A stretch of DNA of 43,131 nucleotides from Streptosporangium minutum (GTDB lineage Bacteria; Actinomycetota; Actinomycetes; Streptosporangiales; Streptosporangiaceae): NCBI RefSeq assembly GCF_002149035.1, contig NZ_NGFP01000045.1, positions 1 through 43,131 of the forward strand. The letters run 5' to 3'. The translations under genes and the position numbers were made by a program. The notes beneath the pieces were generated by a model, which saw only the letters and a list, made by a program, of their open reading frames with translations, did no database searches and was not told where the DNA came from. Below are positions 1-7,243 of this stretch, one piece after another; position 1 is the first letter of the stretch, and each line of letters opens with the position of its first letter.

Positions 1-200
1 GCCACCGGGGAGGTCATGCCCTGCGGTCCACCGCCGGGCACCAGTCCGATGTGCTGGCCCTCGGCCTCGAAGCCGACGTAGTAAGGAGAGTCGGTCTGCG
101 GCGCGATACCGAGCAGGGCCGCGTACACCGCCTTGGCCTTCGCCAGGTCGGACACGGGGTGCAGCACGGTCTTGATTCCCTGGGGGGAAGAGCCGGTCAT
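1..200 (-). CDS. VOC (glyoxalase/bleomycin-resistance fold) family protein, 3' end outside window
   Basis: Only the first ~66 codons are present; the gene runs off the left edge. The reverse strand opens with MTGSSPQGIKTVLHPVSDL and continues with a short helix, AKAKAVYAALLG, then YYVGFEAEGQHIGLVPG. This beta-alpha-beta-beta pattern is the N-terminal half of a vicinal oxygen chelate module. The His in VLHPVSD lies where VOC enzymes often place a metal ligand, but substrate and catalytic status cannot be judged from the fragment. The start is the ATG ending at base 200, behind a purine-rich stretch (AGGAGCGACC). It is divergent from the HTH remnant to its right. Confidence 0.75.
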   Translation of the reverse strand, partial: MTGSSPQGIKTVLHPVSDLAKAKAVYAALLGIAPQTDSPYYVGFEAEGQHIGLVPGGGPQGMTSPV

Positions 201-381
201 GGTCGCTCCTGTGGTGGTGGGCCTCGTCGACCCGCTGTTTGCGTGTTCACAGCTTCGCTTCCGGCCTGACCGGGCCGCATCCGTGGTGACCACGGAACCA
301 CCCACGGATCGACGACACGGAGCGCGCACAGGGGCCACTACGGATGAGAGCGCAGAGGGGGTGCGGCAAACTTGCACAGTG

Positions 382-560
382 GTGACAGAAGTGGAGATCT
401 CCCCCGGGAAGCCGAGGTGCTGGAACTGGTCGGGGCCCATTTCAGCAACGCCGAGATCGCGGCACGGCTGTGCATCTCGGTGCGTACCGTGGAGAGTCAC
501 GTCTCCTCGCTGCTGCGCAAGCTGGAGGTGCCGGATCGGCGGGCGCCCGGTCAAGGAGCA
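382..560 (+). pseudogene. Frameshifted N-terminal LuxR-type HTH remnant
   Basis: A GTG at 382 starts VTEVEISP. Reading frame is then lost, and the rest of a canonical LuxR/GerE helix-turn-helix is found one frame over: REAEVLELVGAHFSNAEI, then RLCISVRTVESHVSSLLRKL. Adding one C to the run of five Cs at about 408-412 joins the two parts as ISPREAEVLELV. After KLEVPDRRA (about base 546) similarity to the family stops and the frame becomes low-complexity. Large actinobacterial regulators with an N-terminal LuxR HTH followed by an NTPase domain begin this way, so I read this as the eroded 5' end of such a gene. A sequencing error could explain the single-base shift but not the missing downstream part. 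Confidence 0.6.
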
Positions 561-765
561 GGTCGGCCCGCTCCGGGTCGCTCCGGGCGACGGCGAGCAG
601 GCAGAGCAGCCGATAATCGAGGCATGGCTCCCCACGTCGCGCTCGGGCGCCGATCGCGTCACTGAGGCTCAGCGGGAATTTCCGGCCGGATATGACCACG
701 ACCCGACGACGGGCCCGCGGGGACGGCCGCCCGAGGAGGCCGTCCCGTGACGGGCACCCCGCCGA

Positions 766-1680
766 TCATCGCTCCGGGCGGTCGCCGGTGTGCTCCAGGA
801 TGGCGTCGGCGAGCTGCCGGTGCACCTGAGGGGGCAGGGTGTGGCCCATCCCCTCGATCATCAGAAGCTCGGCCCCCGGGATCTCCTGGGCGATGAGTGC
901 TCCGTGACCTGGTTTGACCGGCTCGTGCGTGCCCTCGATGACGAGCGTGGGCGCGACCACCCGGTGCAGGATTCCCACGGGCTCGAAATCGGCGGCCGAG
1001 GTCCCGGCGCGCTGGTGGTTGGTCACGGCCGCGGGATCGGCGGCGCGGTCGTGGAGCCGCTCCTCCACGCGCCGCTGCTCGTCCTCGTCGAACGGCAGGG
1101 CCGTACCGTGCAGCACCCGGGCAAGCTCGATCTGGAAGTCGATCTGCTCGCGCCGCCCGGCGGGCGGCGGGTTCACCGCCGCCTTGGTGAAGAACTCCAC
1201 GAACTCCGGCGTGGGCGGGGGCAGGCTGCCGGGGGGCTGCTCCTGGCCCATCAGCGCGCGCATCAGCACCTGTCCCTCCCCGCCGCCCAGCGGTGACGCC
1301 CCGATCACCGTCAGCGTCAGCACCCGGTCCGGCTGCTCGGCCGCGATCCACTGGCCGAGCAGGCCGCCCGCCGAGTGCCCGACGATGTGGGCCGCGCCGA
1401 TCCCGTAGGCGTCCAGGAGGCCGAGGACGTCGGCCTTGATGGCGGCCCAGGTGTAGGGGTGGGAGTCGAAGTCGACGGTGGTCGAGCGGCCGGTGTCGCG
1501 GTGGTCGTAGCGGATGACCCGTCGGCCGCCGGCGACCAGCCGTCCGACGAACTCGTCCGGCCACAGGACCCCCTGCGACATCGAGCCCATCACCAGCAGC
1601 ACCGGGGGGTGCGCCGGGTCGCCGAACTCCTCGGTCCACAGTTCGACGTCGCCGACGTTCACCATGCGTCCCTGAGACAT
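766..1680 (-). CDS. Alpha/beta-fold hydrolase (RdmC/esterase-like)
   Basis: This 304-residue protein has the alpha/beta hydrolase layout. PPVLLVMGSM is the first strand and oxyanion region. IRYDHRDTGRST is the conserved strand-3/turn typical of esterases related to aclacinomycin methylesterase. GHSAGG is the nucleophile elbow with Ser103. APTLVIEGTHEPV carries the acid-loop region, and MIEGMGHTLPP provides the catalytic His. No signal peptide or membrane segment is seen, so it should be cytosolic. I chose the ATG at 1680 because AAGGAG lies nine bases upstream; an in-frame start at 1725 lacks support. The substrate is unknown. Family assignment is firm; a role in polyketide or ester hydrolysis is inference. 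Confidence 0.85.
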   Translation of the reverse strand: MSQGRMVNVGDVELWTEEFGDPAHPPVLLVMGSMSQGVLWPDEFVGRLVAGGRRVIRYDHRDTGRSTTVDFDSHPYTWAAIKADVLGLLDAYGIGAAHIVGHSAGGLLGQWIAAEQPDRVLTLTVIGASPLGGGEGQVLMRALMGQEQPPGSLPPPTPEFVEFFTKAAVNPPPAGRREQIDFQIELARVLHGTALPFDEDEQRRVEERLHDRAADPAAVTNHQRAGTSAADFEPVGILHRVVAPTLVIEGTHEPVKPGHGALIAQEIPGAELLMIEGMGHTLPPQVHRQLADAILEHTGDRPER

Positions 1681-2079
1681 ATAAACCGGCTCCTTCTCAC
1701 AGAGGTTGTCGTCTGCCGATGCCATGAGCCTGGTCTACCGGCGCACCGGTGCCATCAGTAGGACTACTGGGCGCGGCCCACCCCAGTGGCGCGCCCCCTG
1801 TTCACGTGCCGCCCCGGAGTTCCGGCGATCACGGGCGGGCAGATGCCGGCAGCCGTGACGGACCGCCTGTCGACGCGATGACCCCGCCGGCTTGGACCCC
1901 TCCTGGGCGGTGTCGTCGAAGACGACTGGCGTACGGGCGCCCGTCAACGGACAGACCGTCTGCGAGCAGGAGATTTTCTCTTTTAGCAGGACATAGGCGG
2001 CAAAACCCTGCCATGACGGGACTAATACCCCTTCCGGTCACGCCGACGGAGGAGGAGGCTTGAACGGGAGGTGTTCGTA
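1681..2079. other. Intergenic region between divergent genes, with two short palindromes
   Basis: No supported gene. Two dyads lie upstream of the hydrolase: ACCGG-CGCA-CCGGT at 1737-1750 and CAGTAG-GA-CTACTG at 1756-1769. On the other side a TAATAC hexamer (about 2025-2030) could be a -10 element for the DUF1876 gene. All are read by eye only. Confidence 0.4.
1756..1769. promoter_or_regulatory. Perfect 6-bp dyad, possible operator for the hydrolase gene
   Basis: CAGTAG and CTACTG are perfect inverted repeats around GA, centred about 82 bases upstream of the hydrolase start. The size and position fit a small dimeric repressor site, but no regulator gene adjoins it. Confidence 0.35.
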
Positions 2080-2349
2080 ATGGAATCAAAGCAATGGGAC
2101 GTGCAGATATTCATCAGTGAGGACGACAACGACGACGTCACCACCGCCAAGGCGGTGCTGACGACGCCTGACGGCAGAAGGCGCGAGTGCGTCGCATACG
2201 CCCGGCGCAACCCGGAGGACCAGCCTGTTCCGGCGATCGGTGACGAGCTGGCGGCGGGGCGTGCCCTGGCCGACATGGCCGGAAAGCTGATGAGAGACGG
2301 CGCCGAGGACGTCGCCCAGTTGGCAGGGCATGCGCCCAGGGCATGGTGA
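2080..2349 (+). CDS. DUF1876 domain-containing protein
   Basis: An 89-residue protein that matches DUF1876 over its whole length: an N-terminal strand WDVQIFISEDDNDD, a central TTAKAVLTTPDGRRREC hairpin, then ARRNPEDQPVPAIGDELAAGRALADMA, where the family's RRNP-P-IGDELA signature is clear. It is small, acidic and soluble. The function of DUF1876 is unknown; copies are common in Streptomyces and relatives. The ATG at 2080 is preceded by GGGAGG eight bases upstream; a GTG at 2071 is less well spaced. A strong hairpin follows 17 bases after the stop, so it is probably monocistronic. Confidence 0.88.
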   Translation: MESKQWDVQIFISEDDNDDVTTAKAVLTTPDGRRRECVAYARRNPEDQPVPAIGDELAAGRALADMAGKLMRDGAEDVAQLAGHAPRAW

Positions 2350-2366
2350 GCTCCGGCTCACCCCAA

Positions 2367-2394
2367 GGGCCTCCGGTGGATCCGCCGGAGGCCC
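2367..2394 (+). terminator. Intrinsic-type hairpin after the DUF1876 gene
   Basis: Arms GGGCCTCCGG (2367-2376) and CCGGAGGCCC (2385-2394) form a perfect 10-bp stem with an 8-base loop. There is no T-tract, which is common for actinobacterial terminators. Confidence 0.7.
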
Positions 2395-2412
2395 ACACCG
2401 GCCTCCGGTGAC

Positions 2413-2610
2413 GGATCACCACCGCCAGATCAACCCCGCTGGGTAACACCACCGGATCAGCGCCACCGGATCAACCCTGCTAGGTAACACCACCGGATCA
2501 GCGCCACCGGATCAACCTCGCTGGGTAACACCATCGGATCAGCGCCGCCGGATCAACCTCGCTGGGTCAACCCCGCCAGGTAACGCCGCTGGATCGACGC
2601 CGCCAGATCA
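2413..2610. repeat. 41-bp tandem minisatellite, about four to five copies
   Basis: Units begin at 2413, 2454, 2495 and 2536, an exact 41-bp spacing, and a degenerate unit follows. Each unit contains two GGATCA motifs and a GGGTAACACC-like core. It lies between the DUF1876 terminator and the 3' end of the RGYGR-repeat gene on the other strand. 41 is not a multiple of three, so the array is not a coding repeat. Confidence 0.85.
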
Positions 2611-3582
2611 CCACTCCTGCTCCGTCCGAGGCCGGTCCGGCCGGCCTTGCCCTCTCCCGGGCCGGAAGGGCCGGGAGCCGGCCTCTGCCCGCGGAGGCCG
2701 CCTGACCATCCTTCCCCCGGGCCGCCTGGCGTTCCCGTCCTCGAACCGTCCGAACGCCCGGTTCCTGTGCCGCCCCGTGACCGGGCCGTCGGGCCGCCCG
2801 TACCCCCGGCCCCTGGCGTCCGAGCCGTCGGAACGTCCGTACCCCCGGCCCCTGGCGTCCGAGCCGTCGGAACGTCCGTACCCCCGGCCCCTGGCGTCCG
2901 GACTGTTGGACCGCCCGTATCCCCTGCCCCTGTCGTACCTGGCATCCGGACCGTTGGACCGCCCGTACCCCCAATCCCTGTCGCTCCTGGAGCCCAGGCC
3001 GTCGGGGCGCCCGTAGCTCCGATCCCTGCCCCGGTCGGCGGCCGAGCCGTTGGAACGTCCGTATCCCCGGCCCCTGGCGTCCGGACTGTTGGACCGCCCG
3101 TATCCCCTGTCCCTGTCGTACCTGGCATCCGGACCGTTGGACCGCCCGTACCCCCAATCCCTGCCCCGGTTGGCCGCCGGGCCGTCGGGGCGTCCGTATC
3201 CCCTGCCTCTGTCGTACCTGGCGTCCGGGCCCTGCTGCCTGGCCCGCCGGCCACCGGGCTGCTTGAACGCCGGCCCTCCGGGCCGCCCGAACGCCCACTC
3301 CCTGTCGCGCCTGGCATCCATGCCCGGCCGCCTGGCCCTCCAGTCACCGTGCCGCTTCACACCCGGCCCTCCCGGGCGCCCGAACCCCCGGTCCCGCTCG
3401 CGCCCGCCGGCCGAGTTCGGCCGCCTGACCGCCCAGCTCGCAGGTCGCTTGACGGAGGAGTGTCCCGGTCGCTTGACCACCCAGCTCGACGATTGACCTG
3501 ATGTCGGCTTCGAGTGCTGGACGGCGCCGACCGCCGCCACCCCTATGAGTACGGCCAGCACACCGGCCCTCATGATGCTCAT
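2608..3582 (-). CDS. Secreted or membrane-anchored RGYGR low-complexity repeat protein
   Basis: About 324 residues starting MSIMRAGVLAVLIGVAAVGA, a plausible signal peptide or N-terminal anchor. The remainder is almost entirely Arg, Gly, Asp, Ser, Tyr and Pro. It is arranged as repeats of RGYGRSDGSDARG (13 residues) and longer forms with GPDARYDRGRGYGRSN. The C-terminus is Arg/Pro-rich. The start was chosen for the hydrophobic N-terminus, with GGGGGG about 12 bases upstream. No family is recognised. The composition resembles RGG/GYR phase-separating or nucleic-acid- and polymer-binding sequences, but that is inference. Overlapping long ORFs exist in other frames and on the opposite strand because of repeats and GC bias, so the coding call is moderate. 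Confidence 0.55.
   Translation of the reverse strand: MSIMRAGVLAVLIGVAAVGAVQHSKPTSGQSSSWVVKRPGHSSVKRPASWAVRRPNSAGGRERDRGFGRPGGPGVKRHGDWRARRPGMDARRDREWAFGRPGGPAFKQPGGRRARQQGPDARYDRGRGYGRPDGPAANRGRDWGYGRSNGPDARYDRDRGYGRSNSPDARGRGYGRSNGSAADRGRDRSYGRPDGLGSRSDRDWGYGRSNGPDARYDRGRGYGRSNSPDARGRGYGRSDGSDARGRGYGRSDGSDARGRGYGRPDGPVTGRHRNRAFGRFEDGNARRPGGRMVRRPPRAEAGSRPFRPGRGQGRPDRPRTEQEW
2822..2899. repeat. Perfect 39-bp tandem duplication inside the RGYGR gene
   Basis: Two identical 39-bp units (2822-2860 and 2861-2899) encode two copies of the 13-residue repeat. Diverged copies of related units continue to about 3230. Perfect identity suggests recent slippage or recombination. Confidence 0.85.
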
Positions 3583-3769
3583 CCGAGCACACCCCCCGTT
3601 TTCCGATCTTCCGGGGGGCACACTTGGTCAGACGGATCTCTACCCGAGTTGGCCGCACGACTAACGATCAGATGCGAACATCGCCCAGGTCACGGGCATG
3701 GAGCGCCCCCCGGCCGTTCGCGGTCAGCTCGCGTGGGCGGCGACCGCCGCAGCGCGACCGGCGGCTACC

Positions 3770-4018
3770 CCATCCAGAGGCCGCCCCGTCCAGAGGTCGC
3801 CCCACCTAGAGGTCGCCCCACCCAGGAGTCGCCCGTCCAGGGATTGCCGGCCGCCTGAAGCACCGCCGTCCGCACCCGGGCCGCGCACCCGCCGTACGCC
3901 CGCCGCGCACCCGCCGTACGCCCGCCGTACGCCTGCCGAGCCGCAACGTACCGGACTGCAACGTACCGAGCCGTAACCTGCCGAGCCGCAACTTGGCGAG
4001 CCGCAGCGTGCCGGACTC
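3770..4018. repeat. Short-period tandem repeats (16 bp and 15 bp) upstream of the MFS gene
   Basis: From 3770 to about 3843 there are roughly 16-bp units of the type CTCTGGACGGGGCGGC (reverse strand). From about 3934 to 4018 the period is 15 bp, with reverse-strand units such as GGCAGGTTACGGCTC and GGTACGTTGCGGCTC. Read as protein, the 15-bp units give GTLRL-AKLRL-GRLRL-GTLQS, a five-residue period with a central Leu like pentapeptide repeats. No start codon or ribosome site supports a gene there. Confidence 0.65.
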
Positions 4019-4036
4019 CGCACCCTCACCCCTCCA

Positions 4037-4058
4037 TAACGGTTCTCCAGTTCCATTA
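4037..4058. promoter_or_regulatory. Operator copy 1 (imperfect 22-bp site) at the MFS promoter
   Basis: TAACGG and TTCCATTA flank an 8-base centre, giving the same 22-base length and layout as the perfect palindrome 54 bp downstream. It overlaps the likely -35 region. Confidence 0.6.
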
Positions 4059-4080
4059 AGACCTCCCCCTGTGCTACTGT
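4051..4080 (+). promoter_or_regulatory. Putative promoter of the efflux operon
   Basis: TACTGT at 4075-4080 is a reasonable actinobacterial -10. TTCCAT at 4051-4056, 18 bases upstream, could serve as a weak -35. It sits between the two operator copies. By-eye prediction. Confidence 0.4.
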
Positions 4081-4090
4081 CGCCACATCT

Positions 4091-4112
4091 TAACGGAATA
4101 AAAGTTCCGTTA
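4091..4112. promoter_or_regulatory. Operator copy 2 (perfect 8-bp dyad) before the MFS gene
   Basis: TAACGGAA and TTCCGTTA are perfect inverted arms around TAAAAG, 25 bases before the MFS ATG. Size and symmetry are typical of TetR-family sites in front of drug-efflux genes. No TetR gene adjoins, so the regulator would act from elsewhere. Confidence 0.7.
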
Positions 4113-4136
4113 GATGGTCCGTCACGGAGGAAATCC

Positions 4137-5633
4137 ATGTCCACACTCGACCAGGCCCCGCCGGTCACCACGCCCCACCCATCGGACACACCGGTGAACG
4201 CGACCACGCCGCCAGGCGGGCGGCAGGCGGCGCGCATGACAGGGCGCCAGAAACTGGTGCTCGCCCTGCTGCTCGGATCCCAGTTCATGGTCGCGGTGGA
4301 CTTCTCCATCCTGAACGTGGCCCTCCCCGTGGTCGGCGCCGGTCTGGGCTTCTCCCTGGCCGACCTGCAGTGGATCGCCACCGCCTTCGCCCTGACCGCG
4401 GCCGGCTTCACCCTGCTGTTCGGCCGGGTGGCGGACCTGTTCGGCCGTAAGCGCCTGTTCCTGGGCGGCATGGCGCTGCTCGGCCTGTCCTCCGCCCTCG
4501 GCGGCCTCGCCACCTCGCCGGGGATGCTGCTGGTCGCCCGCGTGCTGCAGGGGCTGGCCACCGCGGCCGTCACCCCGGCCGGGCTGTCCCTGCTGACCAC
4601 CTCCTTCAAGGAAGGGCCGCTGCGGGACAAGGCCCTCGGCCTCAACGGCGCCCTGATGTCGGCCGGGTTCACCGCCGGCGCGATCCTCGGCGGGCTGCTG
4701 ACCGACCTGCTGTCCTGGCGCTGGGCCTTCCTGATCAACGTTCCGGTGGCCGCCCTCGTGGTGGCCCTGGCCCCGTCCGTCATTCCCGACTCCCGCCCCG
4801 CCGGCCGTTCCCGGCTGGACGTGCCCGGCGCCGTCGCCGTCACCGGCGGCCTGCTCACCCTGGTCTACGGCCTCACCCAGGCAGGTGAGACCGGTTGGGG
4901 CGACCCCGCAACCCTGGCCGCCCTGGTCGCCGGCGCGGCGCTGCTGGCCGGTTTCTGGTTCATCGAGAAGCGCTCCGCCGACCCGCTCGTCCCCGTGCAG
5001 ATCATGAAGCGACCCACCGTGGTCTGGGGCAACGCCGTGGGCCTGATCGCCTTCGTCACCGAGACCTCCCTGGTCTTCCTGCTCACCCTCTACCTGCAGA
5101 AGGTGCTGGGCTACTCCGCGCTGGCCACCGGACTGGCCTTCGGCATCCTGGGTCTGGGCACCGTCATCGGCGGCACCTTCGGCGGCAGGGCCGTCGGCCG
5201 GATGGGCAACCGCGCCACCATCGTCATCGGCGGCGTCGTCCAGGCCGTCGCCACCGTCTCCCTGGTCGCGCTCGGCACCTCCGGCGCCTGGATCTGGCTG
5301 CTGCTGGCGGCCACCTTCATCGGCGGCGTCGGCAACATGTTCATGATCGTTGGATTCATGGTCACCGCCACCTCCGGCCTGCCCGACCGCGAGCAGGGCC
5401 TGGCCACCGGTCTGGCCACGATGACCCAGCAGGTCGGCATCACCATGGGCATCCCGATCATGAGCGCCATCGCCACCGCCCGGATGACCGCTCTGGACGG
5501 CAGCGGCCCCGACGCCGTCCTGTCCGGCGTCTCCCTCGCCATCCTCGTCAACTCCGCCCTCGTCCTCGTCGGCGCGGTGCTCGCCGGAGCGTTCCTCGCC
5601 CCTCGCCGCGACAAGCGCGCACCGGTCAGGTGA
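4137..5633 (+). CDS. DHA2-family (EmrB/QacA-like) MFS drug efflux transporter
   Basis: A 498-residue membrane protein that is a good length and pattern for the 14-helix DHA2 drug:H+ antiporters. After a ~35-residue Pro/Thr-rich cytosolic N-terminus, helix 1 contains MVAVDFSILNVALP (DHA2 signature with the helix-1 Asp). GRVADLFGRKR is motif A in the loop after helix 2. ALMSAGFTAGAILGGLL is the antiporter motif C. It probably exports a small toxic or secondary-metabolite compound. The ATG at 4137 has GGAGG seven bases upstream; an in-frame ATG at 3993 would place the operators inside the gene and is rejected. The hydrolase and the unknown gene downstream are co-oriented and may be co-transcribed after a 206-bp gap. 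Confidence 0.92.
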   Translation: MSTLDQAPPVTTPHPSDTPVNATTPPGGRQAARMTGRQKLVLALLLGSQFMVAVDFSILNVALPVVGAGLGFSLADLQWIATAFALTAAGFTLLFGRVADLFGRKRLFLGGMALLGLSSALGGLATSPGMLLVARVLQGLATAAVTPAGLSLLTTSFKEGPLRDKALGLNGALMSAGFTAGAILGGLLTDLLSWRWAFLINVPVAALVVALAPSVIPDSRPAGRSRLDVPGAVAVTGGLLTLVYGLTQAGETGWGDPATLAALVAGAALLAGFWFIEKRSADPLVPVQIMKRPTVVWGNAVGLIAFVTETSLVFLLTLYLQKVLGYSALATGLAFGILGLGTVIGGTFGGRAVGRMGNRATIVIGGVVQAVATVSLVALGTSGAWIWLLLAATFIGGVGNMFMIVGFMVTATSGLPDREQGLATGLATMTQQVGITMGIPIMSAIATARMTALDGSGPDAVLSGVSLAILVNSALVLVGAVLAGAFLAPRRDKRAPVR

Positions 5634-5670
5634 CCTCGCCTCAGGGGGCGCCGGGACCTCCCGGCACCCC

Positions 5671-5794
5671 GGCGACGTCGCCCGTCCGCCGTCTCCCGCC
5701 GGCCGGAGAACCGGTGCCGGCGGGGCCGCCGGCGACGTCGCCCATCCGCCGTCTCCAACCGGTCGGCTGGGGAACCGGTGCCGCGGGACCGCCG
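5671..5794. repeat. Approximately 60-bp direct duplication in the gap after the MFS gene
   Basis: The sequence beginning GGCGACGTCGCCCGTCCGCC is followed directly by a diverged second copy (GGCGACGTCGCCCATCCGCC). Both contain CCGTCTCC and GAACCGGTGCCG blocks in order. It fills most of the intergenic space; no gene is supported there. Confidence 0.7.
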
Positions 5795-5839
5795 ACGCCG
5801 ACGCCCGCACCGGATCCGACACCACAGGAGGACAGGGCC

Positions 5840-6643
5840 ATGTCACCGTCACAACCGTCACGGACCGGCGGACCCGGCACCGTCCGCTGGGAGGCGACCA
5901 CCGTGCCCGGTCCGGGTCACGACGTCCCCCTGCGGGTCTATCGAGGTGGACCGGCCCCGCGTGGCGTGCTGGTGTGGGCGCACGGCGGCAGCTGGTCGGC
6001 GGGATCGGCCGCCGGCTGGCACCCGGCCTGCGCCGAACTGGCACGGGCCGCCTTGGCCACCGTGGTCAGCGTCGACTACCGGCTGGCCCCCGGGCACCCT
6101 CATCCGGCCGCCCTCCTGGACGTCCTGACCGCCATGACCTGGGCCCAGGCCACCGCAGACGGGCCGATCGCGGTGGGCGGGGACAGCGCCGGCGGCACGA
6201 TCGCCGCGTGCGCCGCTCTCGCGTGGCGGGACCGGCGGCTGCCGCTGGCCGCGCAGGTGCTGGTCTACCCGCCGATCGACCCGCGCTGCCAGGCCCCCTC
6301 CTACGGCCGCGACCCGGAGGCCTTCCCCCACCGCGCCGGACTGCTGGCCGCCTGGCGGGCCTACCGGGGCACCGCGCCCCGCCACCCGGCCGCCGCCGGC
6401 GCCACCCCGATCCACAGCACCCCGGACGAGGCCGACGACCTCACCGGACTCGCCCCCGCGATCATCGCCGTAGGCTCCCTCGACCCCGTCGCCGACGACG
6501 TCCGCGGATACGCCCGGCACCTGCGCGCGGCGGGAAACACCGTCACGTTCCGGGAGTTCCGCGGCATGCGCCACGGCGCCTTCCTCACCGACCCCGCGCT
6601 CCGCCGCTGGCTGGGCGCCGCATACTCCCGGAGGACCTCGTGA
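5840..6643 (+). CDS. HSL-type alpha/beta hydrolase (carboxylesterase/lipase family)
   Basis: This 267-residue enzyme shows the hormone-sensitive-lipase family hallmarks: the oxyanion motif VWAHGGSW (HGG at 48-50), SVDYRLAPGHPHPAAL, and the nucleophile elbow GGDSAGG with Ser116. The acid is probably in GSLDPVADD and the catalytic His in GMRHGAF. It is cytosolic, with no signal sequence, and should hydrolyse short acyl esters or similar bonds. The ATG is preceded by AGGAGGACAGGGCC. Its stop overlaps the GTG of the next gene (GTGA), so the two are translationally coupled. Position behind a regulated efflux pump suggests joint handling of a xenobiotic or antibiotic; that is inference. Confidence 0.88.
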   Translation: MSPSQPSRTGGPGTVRWEATTVPGPGHDVPLRVYRGGPAPRGVLVWAHGGSWSAGSAAGWHPACAELARAALATVVSVDYRLAPGHPHPAALLDVLTAMTWAQATADGPIAVGGDSAGGTIAACAALAWRDRRLPLAAQVLVYPPIDPRCQAPSYGRDPEAFPHRAGLLAAWRAYRGTAPRHPAAAGATPIHSTPDEADDLTGLAPAIIAVGSLDPVADDVRGYARHLRAAGNTVTFREFRGMRHGAFLTDPALRRWLGAAYSRRTS

Positions 6644-7143
6644 ACACGACCGCACCGGACCACGCGGCGGCGCTGCTGCGCCACTTCGCCGACCTGCGCG
6701 ACCGCACCCACGGCGACGCCGTCTCCCGGCAGGACAAGGAGCGCCTCTTCCACCAGGCCGTCGCCCTCCTCGACCCCTACGCCCGGCAGACCCTGGAGGA
6801 GGTCGACACCCATCTGCTGCGCGGCACCGGCACGGTGACCGCGACCGGGACGCGCCGCTCGCCGGACGGCGGGGTCGACGCCGTATGGGCCCTGTCCTGG
6901 GCCGAACAGCGTGCCGCCGGCATCGGTCCGATCGTCATCCGGGCCTTCTACGGTGCCGGATTCCACCACCCGCACCTGCGGGGCGGCACCGTGGGAGAGT
7001 GGCCGCTCAACGTCTTCACCCCCGGGCAGGCCGCGGCCGAACTGCCCACCCTCCGGGCCGTCGTCGCCGCCGACCTGCACAATCTCGTCTTCCAGCGCGA
7101 CTACCGGATCATCCCCGCCGTCACGGACGGACGGGCGCGATGA
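6640..7143 (+). CDS. Conserved-looking hypothetical protein coupled to the hydrolase
   Basis: A 167-residue soluble protein that I cannot place in a family. The GTG start overlaps the hydrolase stop by four bases, and GGAGG lies just upstream. The N-terminal half is helical and charged (HFADLRDRTH, KERLFHQAVALLDPY). The C-terminal half has a Gly/His/Pro-rich segment with FYGAGFHHPHLRGG and the phrase GEWPLNVFT, followed by a helix and FQRDYRIIPAV. The clustered histidines could bind metal, but no known motif is complete. Tight coupling points to a shared function with the hydrolase and possibly the pump. Confidence 0.75.
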   Translation: MNTTAPDHAAALLRHFADLRDRTHGDAVSRQDKERLFHQAVALLDPYARQTLEEVDTHLLRGTGTVTATGTRRSPDGGVDAVWALSWAEQRAAGIGPIVIRAFYGAGFHHPHLRGGTVGEWPLNVFTPGQAAAELPTLRAVVAADLHNLVFQRDYRIIPAVTDGRAR

Positions 7144-7243
7144 CCTCTCGGCTCTCGATCCCCGTGCCGCCCCCGTTCCCGGCGGATGCCGCTCCCTCCC
7201 GCAGGCCGCCGAGGACGGCCGAGGTCTTCCGGGAGCGACACTG

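Noticed and set aside
2647-3501. Plus-strand Pro/Val-rich reading frame opposite the RGYGR gene
   Set aside because: No signal peptide or plausible start; composition follows from the repeat. The minus-strand frame with a hydrophobic N-terminus is preferred, though not proven.
4122-6044. 640-codon minus-strand frame across the MFS gene
   Set aside because: Shadow of the third-codon-position GC bias in a clear transporter gene; no domain.
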